Source: Epiperipatus broadwayi (lineage: Eukaryota; Onychophora; Udeonychophora; Euonychophora; Peripatidae). Taken from it: a stretch of 64,000 bases of DNA. Below, piece after piece: positions 1-14,091 of the stretch. Position 1 is the stretch's first letter. Each line of letters starts with the position of its first letter. Location: contig JAQFVV010006639.1 of the NCBI GenBank assembly GCA_028023455.1, positions 132,001-196,000 of the forward strand, given 5' to 3'. The position numbers and the translations under genes were made by a program. The notes under the pieces are model-generated. The model did not search any database and had not been told where the DNA came from. It worked only from the letters and a program-made list of their open reading frames with translations.

Positions 1-717
1 ATCACTTTTGTTTTATTAGAAACTTTTAAATGTATTTATTTTAAACCCTTTTAATGTTAAATTAATCATTCATTTATTTTTAGATAAATAATATTTTAAT
101 AAACCACTGTGGCATGCCTATAACTTCATACACACATGCAGAAAGGAAATTACTATATATACTTTCTAATTTACTCTGTTTAATAGTCAATTGACATTTT
201 ATTAAAACTAACTAATATTATTTTAAAATACACTAACATAATTCAAATATTTTAAGATCTAGTAAAATGATAACTTAATAAAATTATTAATCAACTTGAA
301 AAAACTAATTTAACAATGATATTATGATATAAATAGATCTACTAACTCATAATTATTTAAGCATAAAAATTAACGTTATTCAGTTTTATTATATCTAACT
401 TTAATTACTTTCCATTATCTATAAAACTAGGCATAAATTAAGCCCCAATTTTTCTCTTAAAAGCATTCTCATTAATTAATTATTAGATCTACATATTCTA
501 ATAACTTTTAAGTTATTACAAACTTTATATTTAATACTAATAAATACTTGAATATTAAATATATCAGTTAAATAAAACTTAGACAGCATAATTTATACAT
601 ATTTTACTTTCATAATAAATTTTATCATTTTTTTTTTTAAAAATAGCATGAGCATATAAGTTAAACCGTTGAATAGAACAATATGCAATAGCATAGAGTC
701 ACAATATATATATATAT

Positions 718-920
718 GATAATAGATGGACAACTGAAATCATAAACTGGATTCCAAAAGATTGTAAAAGACCTAGAAAGAGACCACATGTGAGATGAAT
801 GGATGAAATAAGAAAGTGTGCAGGGGTGATGTGGAGAAGAAAAACTAAAGATCAGAGAAGATGGATTGAACTTGGAGAGACTTTCATCCTGCAGTGCATT
901 GATAATGGTTGATGATGATC
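718..920 (+). mobile_element. RTE-type LINE, 3' end fragment
   Basis: This is a 5'-truncated copy of the last ~200 bp of the RTE element seen nearly whole at 28905-32206. The same coding tail is readable (RPRKRPHVR-type motif, then the end of the ORF at DNG-stop), followed by a short TGA-repeat tail. One TGG codon has become TGA (the 'agatgaatggatg' stretch), so it is dead. Both sides are short (AT)n runs, so no target duplication can be told apart from the flanks. Confidence 0.85.
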
Positions 921-1704
921 ATGATATATATATATATATATATATTCTAATACTAATACTCTAACAGACAAATGTTGAATTCATAGTATTATTTCTGGAA
1001 ATTTCTGTGTAAATAAAAATATAGTAGATAAATAGCTGATGTTGCAGTATAATAATTACCTTCCTCAAAGCTTCTTCTTTTTCAAATCATAAGAATGTGT
1101 GTGGTGATGTTTAAAATCATTATTTTTTTTGTTATTTTATCCTCATTCTCAAATTCTATTAGTTGAAAAGTTAAAAAAAATATTTTATTCTCCAATAGCT
1201 TTTTTCTAATATTATTAATTTTCTTTAATTCACACTTTTCACTTATACATATATTGTGAATTTGGAGTAAGTTTGATTATATTATATATACACACAGAAA
1301 ATTTCACAGTTCTAATTCCTCTTTCATTTCTATCTCCATATTGCATTTAATTGCAACTTTATTTTTAAATTGCTTTTAAATTTTAGTCTTAAATTACTTT
1401 TATGACAATTGTAAAATATCTGCTGTGATCAAAAGTATTATTGTATAACATCTATATAAAAAAATTATGCTTCCTCATCATAATAAAAACTGTTGAGATA
1501 TAAATCTGATTCATCTGTATTTGGTATTATAAATATTAAGTTAAATAACTAATCTCTCTACTCTATTTGATGAACCACCATAGCTGTTTTTTCATCTCTT
1601 ATTTATAATAAAACACCTCTTTTGTGCTTCCATTACTCATATATTTATAGCAAAATACATTTCCACTTTTAAAATCATTTGTCTTTTTACCTTTTTTCTA
1701 ACTT
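921..1704. other. A+T-rich DNA, nothing recognised
   Basis: No coding, RNA or repeat signal is visible to me apart from short (AT)n and T runs. Confidence 0.5.
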
Positions 1705-1719
1705 AATAATATTTGACAA

Positions 1720-1829
1720 GTCAAGCGTTGTTAGCCGAGAGGTCATAGCAGCGCCTTGCAAGCAATTAGTTGGTTGCAGACGGTTGTGGGTTCGCGTCCT
1801 GGCCGATGCTATGACATATGAAAAAACAA
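1720..1829 (+). mobile_element. Short tRNA-derived SINE or tRNA retropseudogene
   Basis: A 110-bp insert is flanked by a perfect 15-bp direct repeat, aataatatttgacaa, at 1705-1719 and 1830-1844, which marks target-primed retrotransposition. Inside, 1725-1810 folds like a class II (Ser/Leu-size, 86 nt) tRNA: GCGTTG at 1725 pairs with CGATGC ending at 1809, with a pol III A-box-like TAGCCGAGAGG at 1732 and a B-box-like GGTTCGCGTCC about 60 bp later. The T-stem pairs poorly and no convincing anticodon stem is seen, so it is unlikely to be a working tRNA. The 3' end is A-rich (aaaaaacaaa). A 9-bp inverted repeat (gtcatagca/tgctatgac) lies within it. A tRNA-headed SINE is the most likely identity; the parent tRNA cannot be named. 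Confidence 0.75.
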
Positions 1830-1844
1830 AATAATATTTGACAA

Positions 1845-2774
1845 TGATCTATTTAATACTAGATGTTTTTCCCCCTCAATCATAGATAATTTAATAAAAA
1901 ATTATATTTGACTGGTAGCTAGGGTGTCACAGGAACTACTGACCATCCATTGCCTTTCATCATCAATCTTTCACTTGGCTGAAGATTTTATAGATTTGAA
2001 AATGAAAGCCATAATTTTTGTCTAAAATGATTGTAATATGCAAAGAATGATCATTCACACACACTCTTTTTTCCAAAAAGATATAATTGCCACTTCAATT
2101 AAAAATTTCAAAACGATTTATCTGCCACTTTAATTAAAAGTTTAGAAAAATCTGAAAAGTAAGACTAGCATTTTTTGGTTTTACGCTCACATGAAAGAAC
2201 CCTTTATATTTGGTGATGGCAGCATATTCGATGTTGAATCTATTATCAAATAAACTTGAATTTTCTTATTAGGCTTAAGGTTATTATTTTCAATTGCCAT
2301 TAAATAGTCAACCTAGCTAAGCATCCAATTTGGTCAGTAAATGGCTCTCTACATTTTTTTTAGCTAGATAGTAAAACCAGGATAGAAAACTGCTCTATCC
2401 TCATCATCTATGTCAGAAAACCTGGTAATCAGTTAAAGATTACTGGATAGCTCTTTGTTTAGCAATGATAATATTCCATTTATAGGTCAATGATAAGTAT
2501 TTATTCTATCACTTAGTCATTTACTTCTGATTCCTGTGTGCTCAGTTCAATATAGATCTCTCTCCATACTTCACTACGTAGTCTGTAGATTTTATATTTT
2601 TCTTGTATATAATATGAGGTAACCAGTATCAACACATTTAAATACAAATATTAATTTAGTTATTTTCCCTCTCTATTGATAGCTTCACCCAAACCAAAAA
2701 AGATTGCAATGACTAGAAAAATAAATATATTATTAATTTTTATAAGTAATAAATAAAATTTAAATAGTTGTCCT

Positions 2775-2777
<3 letters not shown>
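1845..2777. other. A+T-rich DNA, nothing recognised
   Basis: I see no gene, repeat family or structured element here. Confidence 0.5.
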
Positions 2778-2813
<36 letters not shown>

Positions 2814-2878
2814 ACACTCACCATCTAGTACAATATATATATATATATATATATATATTGTACACTCACCATCTAGTC
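2778..2878. repeat. (TA)n with a duplicated flank
   Basis: Two (TA)n runs are each followed by the same short unit, tattgtacactcaccatcta, giving a two-copy tandem repeat of about 50 bp. Slippage in the (TA)n or an assembly collapse/expansion could both produce it. Confidence 0.8.
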
Positions 2879-3440
2879 AATCCATAATGAAAAAATAGAA
2901 TTAGCTCAAATAAAATAATAATGCTCCGGCTAAAATATTTGTAATCTTAATATAGTAAATAACAAAGATATCTTATGATAAATATCTACCATTCGACTAG
3001 ATCTAATTAACTAATAAATAATATATGGTTCGATTCATGAAAATAAATCAATAAAATACTAATATAATCACGAGACAATTAAGTGGAGGTAAAACAATAG
3101 GATTATATTGAGCCTATATCCCACAGGATACAATCTCACTGGCATAAGAATACTACTCTCCCTTTTACTTCAAATAAAGACTTTAAAAAATAATAAGTAA
3201 TTTAGTATAATATTACTAAAATAAATTCTAATCTCTTTTACTAAAATATAATTATAATAATCTCAGATTCTTGAAAACAAATCTAATTAATTTATAATCT
3301 CCTATAGTCAAGTATGATAAGGGATTTTGTATCTTTCCTAACTACACCTAAACAATAACAATAGCAATAATAGTAAATAATATTCCTACTCCTAATTAAA
3401 TAACTATTAATCCTATCTACTATTTAACACTATGACAAGT

Positions 3441-6239
<2,799 letters not shown>

Positions 6240-6392
6240 TCAATTCATTCAATTCAATTCATTTATTTAAGTGCAAAACAACAGCATAAAGCCAATTACA
6301 GCTTGCACGTACAATAAAAGTGAAAATAAAGCATATAACATAAAATGAAAATATAAATGTATACATAATAAAGTAAAATTTAAAAGACAAAA

Positions 6393-9140
6393 TCAAACTT
6401 CACATTTCAGTTTAACAAGATTACAAAATTTCTTATAATCAATGTCACACAGATTAAGGTTACTCCCAATTTGATTATATAAAGAGGGTAACCTAAATAA
6501 AGGAGAAAATTTAAGAATATTAGAATGGCATGTTTGAATCTGATATACACAAGTAGACCTAGTATCATAACTCAAAGACCTAACTGAGATAGTTGAAACT
6601 ATATCTGATAAAATAACCTGTTTATTAACAATTTTATAAAAATATTTCAAATCCCTATACTTTCGTCTAGATGAAAGATTAATCATTTTACCCTCCCAAG
6701 AAACATATTTGAAAAACTTCTTTGAAATAGACTGCAACAAGTTACATCCTTGCAAAGAACTAGGGTTCCAAATTATTGAACCATATTCAATAATAGGAAG
6801 AACCAATGAAAAAAACAATTTCCGTTTAGTATCATTACTGAACTGATAACCATGTCTAAGAATGGCACCCATAACTTTAAAAGCTTTACCAACAATCATT
6901 TCAAGATGAGGAGTAAAAGATCCATTACAAGAAAACATAATTCCAAGATCTTTTTGGCATTTAACTGAAATAATTTTATGAGAATTGATATAATAATAAA
7001 ACTGTAAAACTTCAGATTTTTTGGAATAAGAAATAAAGGAACATTTATCAAAATTAACTGTCATATTATTTGACTGACACCAAGCACTAAAGTTATCAAT
7101 ATCCTTCTGAAGGAGAACACAATCGTTCACTGATACAATTCTTCTAAAAATCTTACAGTCATCAGCATAGCTTAACAGAAAAGAATATCTCAAGCAATCA
7201 TTAAGATCATTAACGTAAACATTAAACAGCATGGGTGCTAAAATACTACCCTGTGGAACACCTAAATTGCATTCAAAATTAAATGAAACTTTATTATTGA
7301 ATTTAATATATGCTGTACGACTACATAGAAATGATTGAAACCAATATACAAGTTTATTAGAGAAACCTATTTTATGTAATTTATGAAGTAAGACACTGTG
7401 ATCAACTTTATCAAAGGCTTTTGACAAATCAAAATAAATAACATCTAGTCTTTGACGATCTTCAATAGCATGAGCTATATGATCATAAATTGTCAGTAGA
7501 TTACTATCAATTGATCTATTAGGACTAAAACCATGTTGAGAAGAAGAAATTATCTTACCCATATCTGAAATAATTTTATTATAAATACATCTCTCAAAAA
7601 TTCTTGCAATGGTATGCAAAACAGAAATCGGTCTATAATTAGAAACACAATCTCGATCACCATTTTTGAAGATTGGAACCATTTTAGCACATTTCAAAAC
7701 ACTAGGAAAAGTACAAGAATTAAGAGACAGATTAAAAACAAAGGCAAGAGGTACTGCAATAAATTCGGCTAGCCCCTTATAAATAAAAGAAGGAATATTA
7801 TCACATCCTAAACTAGAGTGAGTCTTAAGCCTCCTAATAGCTACAATAACATCTTCCCTAGAGATATGATCAATTGTACATTTAGCACTAGACAAATTGC
7901 CAGGAAATGTAATTTTAGAATCAATCCCATGTTGTGAAAAGTATAACTCTGCAAAATGTTTAGAAAAATCATCTGCATTTAATGCAGAACCATGAGTCAT
8001 TTGAACCTTTTTCTTACCCAAGCCTGAATTATTAACAAAATTCCAGAATTCTCTAGGATTAGAAGAAATATTAATTTCAATTTGTTTTATATACTCTTGT
8101 AAATCTCGTTTATAGATATATTTAGCCAATCTTCTAAAATTGATAAAATTATTATAATAAATTATATTCTGTGTCTTAAAATAGAGTCTATGATGGTAAG
8201 ATTTCCTTTTAATAATCTTAATAAGAGTATATGAAAACCACAGAGGATAACCTTTGTTAAACGATAATTTATTAGGAATATATACATCAATAAAACCATT
8301 AAAAATTTTCAAAAAATAATCCAAGCAAAAATTCACATCATTAATTGAGTACATATTATTCCAATCAACTTCAGAAAATTTTCTACAAAGATCAACATAA
8401 TTACCCCTCCCATAATCCCTTTTCACAACATTAGAACAAGTAATTTTAGAATAACACATCTTAATATAAAATTCGATAGGTGGATGATGAACATCAATTG
8501 GAAAAGAAACAGAGACAAAGTGAAAATTACTAACTATTGGTACATTACAAAGAACACAATCTAAAGTACGCTGAAAACTATTAACAACAGGGTTATATTG
8601 TTGAAGCCCAAAAAATTTGCAAAATCTAAGCATTCTTAAAGCTTTCTGAGATAATAAAGAATAATGCATAATAATCTTACCCTTTAATAAATCAGGCATA
8701 TTCAAATCACCAACAATGATAATATTATTATATCTAATCAAAAAATCTTCAAGTGCTGTCAAGAAGTAATCAAGCTCTAAAAGTGAGATATTAGGTTTAA
8801 AATAAATATTTCCCAATATACATTTAAAATTATGATCCATGTAAACTTCACACCATGTAGATTCACATACAGAAGAAGTAAAACATAGATTTCTATATAA
8901 AACATTTTTGTTGATAGCAATAAGAGTACCACCTCCTCTAGCTGCATATTCTAAAGATCTATCCGTACATAAAATATTATACCTATTATCAAGGAAAGAA
9001 CAATCAGAAAATTGTTGATTTAACCAAGTCTCTGTAAAAAATATCAAATCAAAATGCTCTGTTTCAAAGAATTGTTTAATTTCCACACACTTAGTTCTCA
9101 TCCCTCTAACATTCATATAAAAACAAGACAGCCCTACCAT
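6393..9140 (-). CDS. LINE ORF2: APE endonuclease + reverse transcriptase
   Basis: This 915-residue protein nicks target DNA and reverse-transcribes the element RNA at the nick (target-primed reverse transcription). Residues ~1-225 are an APE-type endonuclease: N10 in NVRGM, E37 in FTETW, D145/N147 in GDLN, D194 in TLDCVL and the H218/H219 pair before PPIEF. Residues ~440-720 are the reverse transcriptase: FDLSKAFDKVD (570-580), GVPQGS (627-632) and the catalytic YADD (658-661), followed by the usual LINE thumb (GSIIWNPSS region). No RNase H or zinc-knuckle tail is evident. The ATG at 9140 lies ~150 bp after the ORF1 stop and sits just upstream of the first endonuclease motif, so it is a plausible start. 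No stop or frameshift interrupts it, unlike every other LINE copy here. Whether it is active is unknown because ORF1 is truncated. Confidence 0.93.
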   Translation of the reverse strand: MVGLSCFYMNVRGMRTKCVEIKQFFETEHFDLIFFTETWLNQQFSDCSFLDNRYNILCTDRSLEYAARGGGTLIAINKNVLYRNLCFTSSVCESTWCEVYMDHNFKCILGNIYFKPNISLLELDYFLTALEDFLIRYNNIIIVGDLNMPDLLKGKIIMHYSLLSQKALRMLRFCKFFGLQQYNPVVNSFQRTLDCVLCNVPIVSNFHFVSVSFPIDVHHPPIEFYIKMCYSKITCSNVVKRDYGRGNYVDLCRKFSEVDWNNMYSINDVNFCLDYFLKIFNGFIDVYIPNKLSFNKGYPLWFSYTLIKIIKRKSYHHRLYFKTQNIIYYNNFINFRRLAKYIYKRDLQEYIKQIEINISSNPREFWNFVNNSGLGKKKVQMTHGSALNADDFSKHFAELYFSQHGIDSKITFPGNLSSAKCTIDHISREDVIVAIRRLKTHSSLGCDNIPSFIYKGLAEFIAVPLAFVFNLSLNSCTFPSVLKCAKMVPIFKNGDRDCVSNYRPISVLHTIARIFERCIYNKIISDMGKIISSSQHGFSPNRSIDSNLLTIYDHIAHAIEDRQRLDVIYFDLSKAFDKVDHSVLLHKLHKIGFSNKLVYWFQSFLCSRTAYIKFNNKVSFNFECNLGVPQGSILAPMLFNVYVNDLNDCLRYSFLLSYADDCKIFRRIVSVNDCVLLQKDIDNFSAWCQSNNMTVNFDKCSFISYSKKSEVLQFYYYINSHKIISVKCQKDLGIMFSCNGSFTPHLEMIVGKAFKVMGAILRHGYQFSNDTKRKLFFSLVLPIIEYGSIIWNPSSLQGCNLLQSISKKFFKYVSWEGKMINLSSRRKYRDLKYFYKIVNKQVILSDIVSTISVRSLSYDTRSTCVYQIQTCHSNILKFSPLFRLPSLYNQIGSNLNLCDIDYKKFCNLVKLKCEV

Positions 9141-9292
9141 ATTAAATTAAAAATAAATCAAAACAAATAAATAAATGATATCAAGTAAAGAAAAATGTAA
9201 GTAAGTATAGTGAATAAAGAAAATAAGAAATAAAAGAAAATAAAGAAAATAAGAAATCAAAGAAAACAAAGAAAATAAATAAATAAATACCA

Positions 9293-9982
9293 CTAAAGTT
9301 TTAAAGAATTAGCTAAAGTTCCATAAAAAAAACGAATGGAAGCACCACGAGGCCATAAATTGGAAGAGATTAAATCATTATGTTTATGAGCAGGAGCAGA
9401 TATATAAAAGCAAAAAGATTTCAAGTTATACATATTAATTTCATGACATATGATCCTAGTTCTTAAACGTTTTTCAAGAAAGACCTTAATATTATATGAA
9501 TTAAGACTCACTGGCATATTAGAAACAAAATATTTATTACATTTTGTATTAATATTATTAATAATATTATTATGAATTTTAGAAATACCAAACCCCCTTT
9601 CCACAGGTAGTCTACCTTTTTTACCAGAAGTTGAAAAAGAGCATCCCAAACCATTTCCCACATTAACCTCATTATCAATATAATTGTTATATTTAGAGAA
9701 ATGCGAATAATTTGCTCTATGAGTAAAAAAACCTCTATCAGCATTCGCTAGACAATTTTTTCTTCTGAAATTTGATTTAGAAAAGTCACCAGAAAAATTA
9801 CTACTATACTTTTTTGGAACAGAATGTGAATATCCATCCTTCAATATATACTTTTTATCAGGAAAATTATCATAATATTCCAGCGATGAATTATTAGCAG
9901 AAAAGCCAGAAAACTTGTTAAATTTTTCATCATCATTAAGTCTAGAAAATTGTTTTTGATATTTATCAGACTGCCTATAAAT
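9293..9982 (-). CDS. LINE ORF1 C-terminal part (truncated at 5' end)
   Basis: This open frame runs from the (AAT)n junction to a stop at 9293, just upstream of ORF2 on the same strand. The readable product is polar, Asn/Ser/Lys-rich, then ends in a compact domain: VSLNSYNIKVFLEKRL, SFCFYISAP and a final LWPRGASIRFFYG motif. A C-terminal 'LWP.G..+R.F' signature is what I associate with ORF1 proteins (RNA-binding chaperone/gag-like) of jockey-type LINEs. No cysteine knuckles are present in the surviving part. There is no genuine start codon: the frame is open into the microsatellite and the true N-terminus is missing. Product identity is moderately certain from position and the C-terminal motif. 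Confidence 0.7.
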   Translation of the reverse strand: MYRQSDKYQKQFSRLNDDEKFNKFSGFSANNSSLEYYDNFPDKKYILKDGYSHSVPKKYSSNFSGDFSKSNFRRKNCLANADRGFFTHRANYSHFSKYNNYIDNEVNVGNGLGCSFSTSGKKGRLPVERGFGISKIHNNIINNINTKCNKYFVSNMPVSLNSYNIKVFLEKRLRTRIICHEINMYNLKSFCFYISAPAHKHNDLISSNLWPRGASIRFFYGTLANSLKL

Positions 9983-9994
9983 TTTAGTTTTATA

Positions 9995-10153
<159 letters not shown>

Positions 10154-11105
10154 TCAATTCATAATAACTATACAATAATATACTTAAATAATATACATAA
10201 ATGAGTAAAAATGATGAAAATAATATAATTAAATGCCATAATTTTTTATAAGATAAGTAACAAATTTTTTAAAGTCTAAAGAAAAAATATTTTCATTATT
10301 AAAATCATGATTATAGATATTAGGCAAACGAAACAAAGGTGAAAATTTTAATATGTTAGAGCGACAAACCTTAATATAAAATAAAATAAATGTGTGTGTT
10401 TTATGTAAACAATTATTAAAAGCAATATTTGAAATTTTTTTAGTTAATATAATTTTTTGATTCACAAGGTTATATAAAATTTTAAGATCTCTCATTTTTC
10501 TTCTAATGGATAGGGATAGATAATGGTCTTTTAATTTAATGTACTTAGAAAATTTGTTATAAACCAATTGAATTTTAATAATATCTCGTTTGGAACTGGG
10601 ATTCCAAACAACAGATCCATATTCTAAAATTGGCAAAACCAAAGAGAGAAATAATTTATATTTTGTAAAACTACTAAATTGTCTACCATGCCTTGAAATT
10701 GCACCCACAATTTTAAAAGCCTTATTTACTACATTTTCAATATGATGATGAAATGATCCATTGCTTGCAAAAATAATTCCAAGATCTTTTTGAATATCAA
10801 CAAATTTTATATTATGATCTTCAATATAATAAGGACAAATTATCATTTCAGATTTTTTGGAATAAGAAACTGTTGAACACTTATCCATATTAATATCCAT
10901 TTTATTATCTCTACACCATTTTACAAAATTATTGATATCTTTTTGTAATAATATGCAATCATTAATTGAGTTTATATTCCTAAAAATTTTACAATCATCT
11001 GCAAACATAAAATATGCAAAAATTCTAAACTCTCTCCCAAATCATCAATATAAACATTAAACAATAATGGTGCAAAGATACTGCCCTGAGGTACTCCTAT
11101 ATTAC
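10154..11105 (-). mobile_element. Second jockey-like LINE, 3' half only
   Basis: A relative of the LINE at 6240-9994 rather than an identical copy. Its 3' end also reads GAATTGAATTATT into (TTA)n, and its 5' end stops in the reverse transcriptase at the GVPQGS box, flush with another (AAT)n array. Confidence 0.88.
10229..11103 (-). pseudogene. LINE reverse transcriptase C-terminal fragment
   Basis: The fragment starts at IGVPQGSIFAPLLFNVYIDD near 11100, shifts frame near 11015, and continues from FADDCKIF to a stop at 10229. The catalytic motif here is FADD where the first LINE has YADD. Downstream blocks match the first LINE's ORF2 closely (LLQKDI, SYSKKSE, QKDLGI, VLPILEYGSVVWNPSS, ILKFSPLFRLP) but with many replacements, so the two belong to sister subfamilies. 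The endonuclease and fingers are absent. It cannot encode a working enzyme. Confidence 0.88.
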
Positions 11106-11279
<174 letters not shown>

Positions 11280-11692
11280 CTCTATGTAGCTATTTTATAG
11301 TAATTTATTTTACTATAGAAAGATAAAAAATGTAATTTTTATCCAAAATATAGTTATATATTATAAATATCTCTACTTACATTTACCATTATATCATATA
11401 CACATTTAATTATCTCAATTTTACAATCTTAAACAATTTTTATTAGTGAAGAAATAAATATAGACTTTAAAAAAAGATAATTAATTTGGTAAACCATAGG
11501 CTACTTAAAGTTAACTTTTTAAAACTAGATCTATCAGATCTGTGTTCTTTACACCTTTGCACAGAAATCTTAAATGTGGACAACATAATTAATGCAAAAT
11601 AAAAAATTAAATAATTTTAAACTCTTTCAACTTTGAAAACTTATAAGATTAAGTGGTTCTCTCTTTGCAGAAGACTAAGCTATATCGAAAAA

Positions 11693-11724
<32 letters not shown>

Positions 11725-11836
11725 TTTTATTTATTTTATTTATTTATTCATTATGAAGCAAACAATAAATGTATAATACAGTGAGATAAAATTCCATACA
11801 AGAAAAATCTTGTGTGAGGAATTTAAATGTAACAAC

Positions 11837-12530
11837 TAAAAACACTAATAAAATACAAAAAAAAGTATAAATATAACATAAAATATTAAAATCACACAGA
11901 TATTGCATTTGGAAATTCAATCACAGTAGTAAATAATTACAACACAACATACAATATAAACAAAAAATAAAAATAAAACTAATGATTAGCATAATATAAC
12001 CAGTGCCATAAATGCTTTTTAAAAATCAAATAAGATAGTGTTCATTAAATTCACAGAACAATCTCTTATAAATACATATTAAATAATTTAGGACCATTAT
12101 AACTAAATTGCTTCCTACTGGATGTTTTAAGAAAATTAGGTAAAGCTAGCTGATATTTAGTAGATAAACGAGTATTTACTAAAAACACTAATAAAAAAAA
12201 GTATGACTATAACATAAAATATTAAAATTATACAGATACAGATATTACATTTGGAAATTCAATAACAGTAGTAAATAATTACAACATAACATACAGTATA
12301 AACAAAAATAAAATAAAATAAACAAAATAAAACTAATGCTTAGCATAATATAACCAGTGCCATAAATGCTTTTTAAAAATCAAATAACTAGTGCTCATTA
12401 AATTCACAGAACAATCTCTTATAAACATATTAAATAATTTAGGACCATTATAACTAAATTGCTTCCTACTAGATGTTTTAAGAAAATTAGGTAAAGCTAG
12501 CTGATATTTAGTAGATAAATGAGTATTTAC
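11837..12530 (-). repeat. Two-copy tandem duplication of a LINE 3' end
   Basis: The segment 11837-12180 is repeated at 12181-12530 with scattered differences. Each copy begins aaaaacactaataaa and ends at gagtatttac. The unit is about 345 bp and contains the last ~60 codons of the LINE plus 3' UTR. The differences (small indels, a few percent substitutions) mean it is not a perfect assembly duplicate. Confidence 0.88.
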
Positions 12531-12746
12531 AACAGAAGATTTTGTATCCAAATGAAGTTCTCTACAATAAATATCAAGAATCACTCTATATTTATACAAA
12601 TGGAAAACATCTAGTATATTAAAAGTGGCATAAATATCTTTAACAGATGTGGTACGTGATCTACCAAAAATGATACGCATTGTATAATTCTGTAAAACAG
12701 GCAATGTAGTCATTGCAAAAGTTAGAACAGTTCCCCCAAACTGATA
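12333..12746 (-). pseudogene. LINE ORF2 C-terminus
   Basis: An open stretch of about 137 codons reads FGGTVLTFAMTTLPVLQ, then MRIIFG, FHLYKYRVILDIY and a final KHLWHWLYYAKH. This is the post-RT 'thumb' region typical of jockey/CR1-type LINE proteins, where LQN..MRIIFG follows the reverse transcriptase. There is no RT catalytic motif; the fragment enters the microsatellite at its 5' side, so the apparent longer frame through the repeats is an artefact. The clade is uncertain. Confidence 0.72.
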
Positions 12747-12749
12747 TAT

Positions 12750-13001
<252 letters not shown>

Positions 13002-13857
13002 AGTAGGCAACTTTTAAAACTATAGAGAATCTGGAAAATTATTGCTCATCCTGTTCATGAAAGTCTTAAAAAACAGTTTTATCCATTGCTTTCACAGGAT
13101 ATTTATTAATGTAATATTACTTGTTAAAATTATTTCTTTAGGTAAGTTCCATTGTTTTCATTCATGTGAATTCCTTCAGCATAAAGGAGCCTCATCACTG
13201 GCCATTTAAAATAAGTTCACATGCCAGCAGAAATAGGCATTTTTCATTCATTTAAATAATATTATTTCATAATGCAGATGTGTAGTAATAGACAATTCAT
13301 ATTTGAATATTCTAAAGATTATTTACTTAGTCAAGATAATATTTATTTTTATTATCCATTCTTTTTTTTTTACCAGATAAATTAATAAAGGAAGTTTTTT
13401 ATATCCAAAATATTCTTGTATTTTGAAACTAACTTGAAAAAGCAATTTATATTCATAATGACATTTGTCTTGTAATTTTCTTCATGTTCCAAAAGTTTAA
13501 AATTACTTCTAAGTAAAGATTTCTTTTAAAACTGCTGCAATTTTCTAAAAAACATACAGTCAGTAGTATAAATAAAAGAATAATATTTTTTATACTATAA
13601 CTTACTCTTGAATACTTATATAAATATTTCAAAAAATTCAGTTTCAGTCTTTTCTAGGTATTTTTTCTCTTATTCAAATAATATATTTTAAAAGTTTTTG
13701 AAATTTTGCACACAAACATGTTAAATATCCAAGTTATGTTTCTAGATAATTTCCACTTTAAATTCCAAAGTACTTTATACAAAACAATTATAAATAAGCA
13801 TTTATTTTTATAGTGCTATGTTTTTTTTTATAAATTGTAATACATTAAAGATAAGCC

Positions 13858-14091
13858 TTTTCAAGCTATTGTGAATGCACTTTTTACAAGTAATAATAAA
13901 TGAATACTTTCATTCCCAACACAAGATATAGTATTTATGAATATAGTACTTAAGATTTGCCCATATATAAGCATTTGGGTTGGAAAGAATAAATGGATTG
14001 ATTTTATTCTTTCATAAATACTATATCTTGTGTTGGGAATGAAAGTATTCATTTATTATTTGTAAAAAGTGCATGCACAATAGCTTGAAAA
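13858..14091. repeat. Long near-perfect hairpin (inverted repeat)
   Basis: Arms 13858-13941 and 14011-14091 are reverse complements with only a few mismatches and a 3-nt indel, around a 69-bp spacer. No coding meaning: the 63-residue open frame here is a by-product. It is either a small foldback MITE or a hairpin RNA source. Confidence 0.9.

Larger units (their letters stand above)
6240..9994 (-). mobile_element. Jockey-superfamily LINE, 5'-truncated, ORF2 intact
   Basis: On the minus strand this reads ORF1 (partial), a ~150-bp gap, an intact ORF2, and a ~150-bp 3' UTR ending in GAATTGAATT repeats straight into (TTA)n. The 5' end is cut inside ORF1 exactly where another (AAT)n array begins (9995). 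Being bracketed by (AAT)n on both sides, with an undamaged 915-codon ORF2, suggests a fairly recent insertion into a microsatellite. Family placement (jockey-like, non-LTR) rests on the APE-type endonuclease plus reverse transcriptase order and the ORF1 C-terminus; the clade is inferred, not tested. Confidence 0.9.

Noticed and set aside
1725-1810. Functional tRNA gene
   Set aside because: Acceptor stem and A/B boxes are tRNA-like, but the T-stem pairs poorly, no clear anticodon arm forms, and a 15-bp target duplication shows it is a retroposed copy.
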